Source: Rutpela maculata
Taxonomy: Eukaryota; Arthropoda; Insecta; Coleoptera; Cerambycidae
DNA length: 64,000 nt
Assembly (NCBI GenBank): GCA_936432065.2
Contig: OW386291.2
Span: forward strand, 22,669,821 to 22,733,820
Direction: 5' to 3'
Shown: piece after piece, positions 58,681 through 64,000 of the stretch
Layout of the letters: the number at the start of each line of letters is the position of its first letter
Numbering within the stretch: position 1 is the stretch's first letter
Program-made: the position numbers and the translations under genes
Notes under the pieces: model-generated
Told to the model about the DNA's origin: nothing
Database searches by the model: none
The model's input: only the letters and a program-made list of their open reading frames with translations

Positions 58681-59396
58681 AGGGTACCAATAAAAAAAAA
58701 GCTGTTTCTGGCAAAATTTTCTTTAATTTGGTGTTTTCAAATTAATTTTATAGCAATAATTAACCGAAATACTGCCATTTTCCGATTCGGTGATGGCGGA
58801 TGGAATTTCTTTTTTAAAACAAGTATTTTAAAGGTGAAAAATAAATTGAGCATCTAGGTGATGCTATATATTAACGAAAAACAGCATTTTTGAAAGAGAA
58901 ATTAATTATTGAGCAATTACAATAACAAAATGCCGATGTTTTGTTAACAAAAATGTGAAAACGTACATTGAATCAGCTATAACATCTTTATTTTTTGTGA
59001 TGTGGAAACAAACAAAAAATCATTTTAAAGATTGATTCATTACCTTTAATTTTATTTCTCAGAACTTTTGATGGAAGCGTCACAATTTCTAAGATATTCA
59101 ACATTTTAAACTAAATATTTTATCCTAAAAACGGCTGGATGCCATCTATAAAATTAAATATCTCCGAAACAATCAACCCTATACAAATATATAAAGAAAA
59201 TAAAATTCTCAGTTTATAAGTTTAATTTTTGATGTCCGCCATATTTTCTCTTAAACTAATATTTATTGAGATATTTGCAGATAACCAAGAATGCTATTTT
59301 TTTTTTAAAATCCATTTACAGTTTAAAATGTAATTTTTTTTCTAAAGCAAGTACTGTAAGTCAATGAAAAAATTTGAACGTCTGGGTCACACTATA

Positions 59397-61816
59397 CAGG
59401 ATGTTTGGTACATCGATAGAAAGTTTTCACTGGGTGATAGTTGGGGTCGTTTGGAACCTATATGATCATATTTACTCTTATGCAAAGTCTCACCGTTTTT
59501 GAGATATCGCCATTTTTAGATGTTTTTGCGAAATTGTTGAGTTGTCACTAATAAATGTTATTTTTTATGACAATAAATACTTTCATATTTCTTAAATATT
59601 TTTTTTAGGTATTTTTAATATGCACTTTGTCGAAACATCACAAAAATAAATGCCGAAGTAATGGTATAAAAATTATGTAGGACAATTTATGTGTTAAAAT
59701 GCATTGGTTCGATTTTTTTTTTCGATTTTAAGCAAAATTTTCTCAAAAGTATCGCCTACTTCAAGAGATTCAAATCGTTTTAAAAACTTCTCTATTGCAT
59801 ACTCTTTCCAATGGTATTCCACGTTATGACAGAATTATAGTTCATTAAACTAAAAAAGAAACATATTTGCAGACATTACATTTTTAATGAGGAAAAAAAT
59901 TAAATAAGTAATGATCATTTTATTACTCTTATTTCCAGTTTTAACTAAAACAAATATAACCAAAACTAATAATTAATTCATTTCGTTTTCAAAATGAGAA
60001 CCTCCATTTCTAACGCATTTACGTGCTCTCTTTCGTATTTGGGTAGTGGATAGTGGTCATTTCTTCCCGTAATCTGGCACCTGCTTCATTAATTCTCCGT
60101 ACAAGGTGGTCACGGTCGGTTATTTTAATCTCAAAAACTAATCTTTCATTCGACCCTAGACATGAAAATCAAAGAGGGTCAAGTCTGAAGACCTCGCTGG
60201 CCACAATATTAGTCCATTTCTCCAAATCCAACGATTAGGAAATGTTTCGTCTAAAAATTCCCTCGCAGTAATTCGGTAATGAGCAGGACATCCGCCGTTT
60301 TGAAATATCAAGCTGACTTTTACAGAGGTATGTTGTCTAAGATATTATGGTAAATTATTATATTATGGTAAATTATTCTGCAAAAACTCTAAATAACTGT
60401 CTCCATTTAAATTGTCTGGAAGTTAATACGGACCAATGAAAGCTCTGCCAGTTACCGCTGCCCACACTGAACTTGTATTGAAAAGAGGTTTGTTTTTTCA
60501 TGTGCGGGTTTTCGTCAGGATCAGCCCAGTAATGAAGATTGTGAAATTTGTGGTTATTCCTTCTCGAAAATACTTCGAATTGTCTGTCCACAAAATACTT
60601 TTAAGAAAACGCTCATTTTTCAGATCAGCGTTCAACACAAAACGGCAAAGGGAGTTCTCCGTATTGGGTCACCTTCTTCGAGTCCCTAAACAGGCGTGTA
60701 AGGGAATGGATGTTTTCCTTCAATCCTAAGAATTGTCCAAACTTTCCATATGGACAAATTCAATTGACGAGTTACTTTTCCAATACTGCTGGTAGGATCT
60801 GCTTCGAAAGTCTCAAAAATTTGCTCATCTACTTCAGGACCATGTTGCACAATATGCACCCGTTCCCTATGATGAAGTTTGCCTGTTTCGCGTATACGTT
60901 GATAGGTGTTACAAAACACCTGGACATTCGGAATTCTTCTTGTTGGAAGTCGTTCCCGATAAAAATCTTTAGCTGCTGCTTCATTTCCGTCGGCCATTCC
61001 GTACATAAAGAGAATATCGGCATATTCGGCATTAGAAAAAGATGCCATTGCAGAAAAATGTGACAATACTATGAATAATTAAATAAAACAGCGTTTGACA
61101 CAAGCGTTCAAATGTCTCACTGGTATCCAAGGAAAAGAATTTTTTGCGTCTGGTCGCCTGATATCTACCCCCATTGTTTATTTAATTTCTTGTTCACTGT
61201 ACGTGTAAATACGTTTGTTTTTATTTCAGTATGTCACTGACAGAAAATTGTTTTTAAACATTAGTATATAATATCACCGATTTGCGGCTGAAAGAATTTA
61301 TTATGATTTTGTTTAATATTCTTTATTTATTAAAAATGTACTTGTCCACAAATATGTTTCTTTTTTAGTTTAATGAACTATAATTCTATCATAACGTGGT
61401 ATACCATTGGAAAGAGTATGCAATAGAGAAGTTTTTAAAACTATTTGAATCTCTCAAAATAGTGGCGTATTTGAGAACATTTTGCTTAAAATAGAAAAGA
61501 ACAATCGAACCAATGTATTTCAGCATATAAATTGCCCTACATAATTTTCATACCCATATTTCTTTTCTTTCTGTATTGTTTCGACAAAGTGCATACTAAG
61601 AATATCTAAAAAAAATATTTAAGAAAGCTGAAGTATTTAGTATCATAAAAAATAACATGTATTAGTAACAACTCAACTATTTCGCGAAAATATTTAAAAA
61701 TGCCGATATCTCAAAAACAGTGAGACTTTCCATACGGGTAAATATGGTCATATAGGTTCCAAACGACCCCAACTATCACCCAGTGAAAACTTTCTATCGA
61801 TGTACCCAACATCCTG
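59397..61816 (-). mobile_element. Tc1/mariner-like transposon with ~500-bp terminal inverted repeats
   Basis: CAGGATGTTTGGTACATCGA at 59397 is mirrored by TCGATGTACCCAACATCCTG ending at 61816; TATA lies on both sides. The inverted repeats extend about 500 bp (to ~59880 and from ~61336). The interior carries one decayed transposase on the minus strand. Confidence 0.82.
59973..61048 (-). pseudogene. Decayed DDE transposase (DUF4817-type N-terminus)
   Basis: The N-terminal 120 or so codons are open from ATG 61048: MASFSNAEYADILFMYGMAD, a helix-turn-helix region (RLPTRRIPN ... IGKVTRQLNLS). The catalytic part is broken by shifts and stops: FVDRQFEVFSRRNNHKFHN, HYRI-like context, then the LDPL/SEVFRLDPL remnant of the PDLTPLDF signature near 60175, IKITDRDHLVRRINEAG and a final RNGGSHFENEMN before TAA at 59973. 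Belongs to the IS630/Tc1/mariner group by these signatures. Confidence 0.78.
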
Positions 61817-62925
61817 TATATTAACGAAAACAGCATATGGGAATATATTTTGGTATATCTGTTTGTCACAGTGGTTTATTTCCGAAATTATTATGGCTAG
61901 ATACAACTAAAACAAGTAAAATTGCAAAAATTACTTCAAGGTCCAAGGTGTAATTAGTTTCATGTCCTTGAAAAAACTGAAACGTTTTTATTAAAAAAAA
62001 ATGTGAAAAGTACATTGTTTCTGTCAAAACTTCTTTGTTTTTATGTCATAAAAATAGAAGAAAACCATTTCAATGCCTAATTAATAGTTTTTCATTTTGG
62101 TTATCAGCATTTTTGGCCTAAGTGCCATAGTTTCTGAGATAGTCAACATTTAAATTAAATATTTCGTGCTATACACGTTCGGACGCCACCTTTAGACTTC
62201 CAGATCTCCGAAACCATTAACTCTACAAAAATCAGAAAAAAACGAAATTCATCCTTTATTTAGTAGCTTTCTAATTTGTCTCTAGCATGTTTTTTGCTCA
62301 AGCTATTTGACGAAAACGTATTTGAAATACGGCTTTTTCAAGCTAAAATCCCAAATATTCTAGTAGTTATAACTTAAATCTATCAATTTATATGAAAAGA
62401 TGCATAGAACCTTTTCTTCTTAAAATCTAATTCTCTCTCAGCTCCAATGTTTTTTTTTTTGGTGCCAGTCCCTGAAATATAGCAAGCCCTCGCATAATAT
62501 AGAAACTTCTTTTTTATGCATTTACTGTTAAGCTGACAAAAATGAACGAGATCTAATTCATAATTATATTACATTATTCCGAAGTTAAAATCTCTAGTAT
62601 TTCTGTTAATTATTGCTATAAAATTAAATTTAAAAACACCCAATTTAAAAAGAATTTGTCAGAAATAATTTTTATTTGAACTACTTTTTTGTAAATGCCA
62701 TATTTCTCGAGAAAATAGAGAAAAATCGATTGTTTAATTAAAAATACCACTTTTCACCCCCTATAGGTTCCCGCGAATCCGTAAAACTCCTAAACTTTTT
62801 TGTTTCGTGAACTTTGGCCTATTTTGAACCTATAACCAAAGTTTAAGGTCTGCACAATTTTTTTTCGAGTTAAAGTAAAGTTTTCCTGTTCTATAGAATA
62901 TGTTATTTACCAGAATTCGTATGCT

Positions 62926-64000
62926 TGTGATTTCTAGTTGCATTGAAAATGTAATCAATTTTTAATTTTAATTGCAATGCAGTGTATATTTTGTACAGAT
63001 TTTTAAGATATGTCCCGTTAAATCTCCTTGATTTGTCTAGTAAATATCAAGTTTCAGAATATTTATTACTTACGGGATGCTTCTTCTTCTTAATCACAAC
63101 GTTTTGGCAGACGTTTTGTGACTCATGAATTATTCTAGTTGGCCTATCTTTGTTGTATGACACATCTGACAGCACCACGCCATCTGTCGCGGTTGACTGT
63201 TAGGCGCACAGGCTCGTTAGCTTTTCACCATTAGCTCCTTGGTGATATTGTAGAAGAACCTTTCACATAGCATCTGATGGACATGGCACTAATTTATTTA
63301 TTGAAAATCCCTCTCGAGCTTTCGTAATCCGATCGATGTGTTGAATTACAAACTTGCGGGGTCAGGAGACGCCCGATAATCAACTTCGACCTAACACACG
63401 AAAGCTCTCGAAGGAAAAGACTTAAAGTTAATCATTCAGTCAGTAAAATGCAATAGTTCAAATTATCCATTTATTGGTTGTTCCAAAGAATACAGATAAC
63501 GTTATGCAATCCTATCTAAAGAGAATATGAAAAATTTTAATTGAATCGCCTCACCAAGCAGGGCAAGGACGAATGCGCCTTCTAGAGGATGTTTATAATA
63601 GAGAGCGTGTAATAGCAATAGATTAGGTAATAAGATTCACACAACTTCCTCAGAACTTTATGTAGGCACTTTGGTTTTGAGACTGACTGAAGATAATATA
63701 GAACTATTTTATTTAAAAATTTTGATACATTAGTGGTTAGCTTTAAGGTTCCTTTTAGTGATCATTCACAAGAACGGAGTTCAAGCATATATGAGTTTAT
63801 TTTGCTTTCCTGCCTCCTTGACGGTGACGCACAGTGGAAAAAAAAAGCCTTTTTTGGACAAAAATCTGCCTACAAGTCAAATCTTAATCAATTTCGATCT
63901 ACCTTGGCTTAAAATGTAGGTTATTGGCTACACTTTCAGAGTATACTGCCTAAATTGCAAACCCCGATTTCCTAACCTCAAAAAATGTATCAAATATGAG
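62926..64000. other. Right end of window: dispersed repeats, no gene
   Basis: 63085-63190 is the inverted partner of 44660-44765, and 63645-63795 the inverted, diverged partner of 41025-41092. No ORF with a recognisable domain. Confidence 0.35.

Larger units (their letters stand above)
58690..62590. mobile_element. Older fold-back related to 48478-50176, split by a Tc1-like insertion
   Basis: 59340-59396 stops at ...CACTATA and resumes at 61817 TATATTAACGAAAACAGC. The right end (62400-62590, CATTATTCCGAAGTTAAAAT) matches the right arm of the 48478-50176 element, including AAGCCCTCGCATAATATAGAA. Confidence 0.55.
57841..62925. mobile_element. Composite palindrome with nested elements
   Basis: The outer arms 57880-58100 and 62650-62890 are inverted copies (TTCACGAAACAAAAAAGTTTAGGA against its complement; AATATGGCATTTACAAAAAA against its complement). 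Inside, in order: a Crypton-like scrap, a fold-back arm (58690-59396), a Tc1-like transposon (59397-61816) and the continuation of the fold-back (61817-62590). Confidence 0.6.

Noticed and set aside
60436..61063. Plus-strand ORFs of 97 and 117 codons
   Set aside because: Shadows of the transposase pseudogene on the minus strand.

Overview
This window is AT-rich eukaryotic DNA, most likely from an insect with a large, transposon-filled genome. The evidence is GT-AG split exons, an insect-type errantivirus (endogenous retrovirus of the Ty3/gypsy group), Tc1/mariner-type transposases, several jockey/I-type LINE remnants and abundant fold-back elements. A beetle or similar insect is plausible, but the sequence alone does not fix the species.

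The only host gene I can support is on the minus strand, from 33188 down past the left edge of the window: the 5' part of a fibrillar procollagen alpha chain. Ten exons join in phase. In transcription order they encode a signal peptide with an acidic, tyrosine-rich segment (33188-32972), a Pro/Thr/Glu-rich linker with a shortened VWC-like domain (14438-14088), a minor helix plus N-telopeptide (9644-9399), and an uninterrupted Gly-X-Y major helix (8965-8841, 8558-8253, 7807-7699, 7643-7456, 860-644, 387-137, 73-1). The rest of the helix and the C-propeptide lie beyond position 1. Intron 1 is about 18.5 kb and the 860/7456 intron about 6.6 kb; both are packed with mobile DNA.

In intron 1, antisense to the collagen gene, sits an 8,455-bp errantivirus (24160-32614). 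It has 365-bp LTRs that read as identical, a TGTA target duplication, a tRNA-Ser primer site, gag, pol and env. Pol and env each carry one single-base-type frame break. The leader and the 3' end of gag contain seven hairpins with the same hexanucleotide loop and covarying stems, which is the most interesting signal in the window. The virus landed inside an older element rich in ACGTCA.

The remaining sequence is layered mobile DNA. It includes long-arm palindromes (about 4.4-7.4, 10.3-12.6, 15.0-16.0, 22.3-23.1, 36.8-38.2, 48.5-50.2, 55.36-55.97 and 57.8-62.9 kb), some nested inside each other, and seven copies of a ~0.65-kb Helentron-like repeat. There are two decayed Tc1/mariner-like transposases (12.6-13.4 kb plus; 60.0-61.0 kb minus), three decayed LINEs (19.4-21.1, 41.1-44.0, 52.9-53.7 kb, all minus) and a scrap of a Crypton-like recombinase (58.4 kb). 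The region from 33.2 to 64 kb, upstream of the collagen gene, holds no other host gene I can recognise. It does contain a compact GC-rich block near 57.6 kb that may be regulatory.
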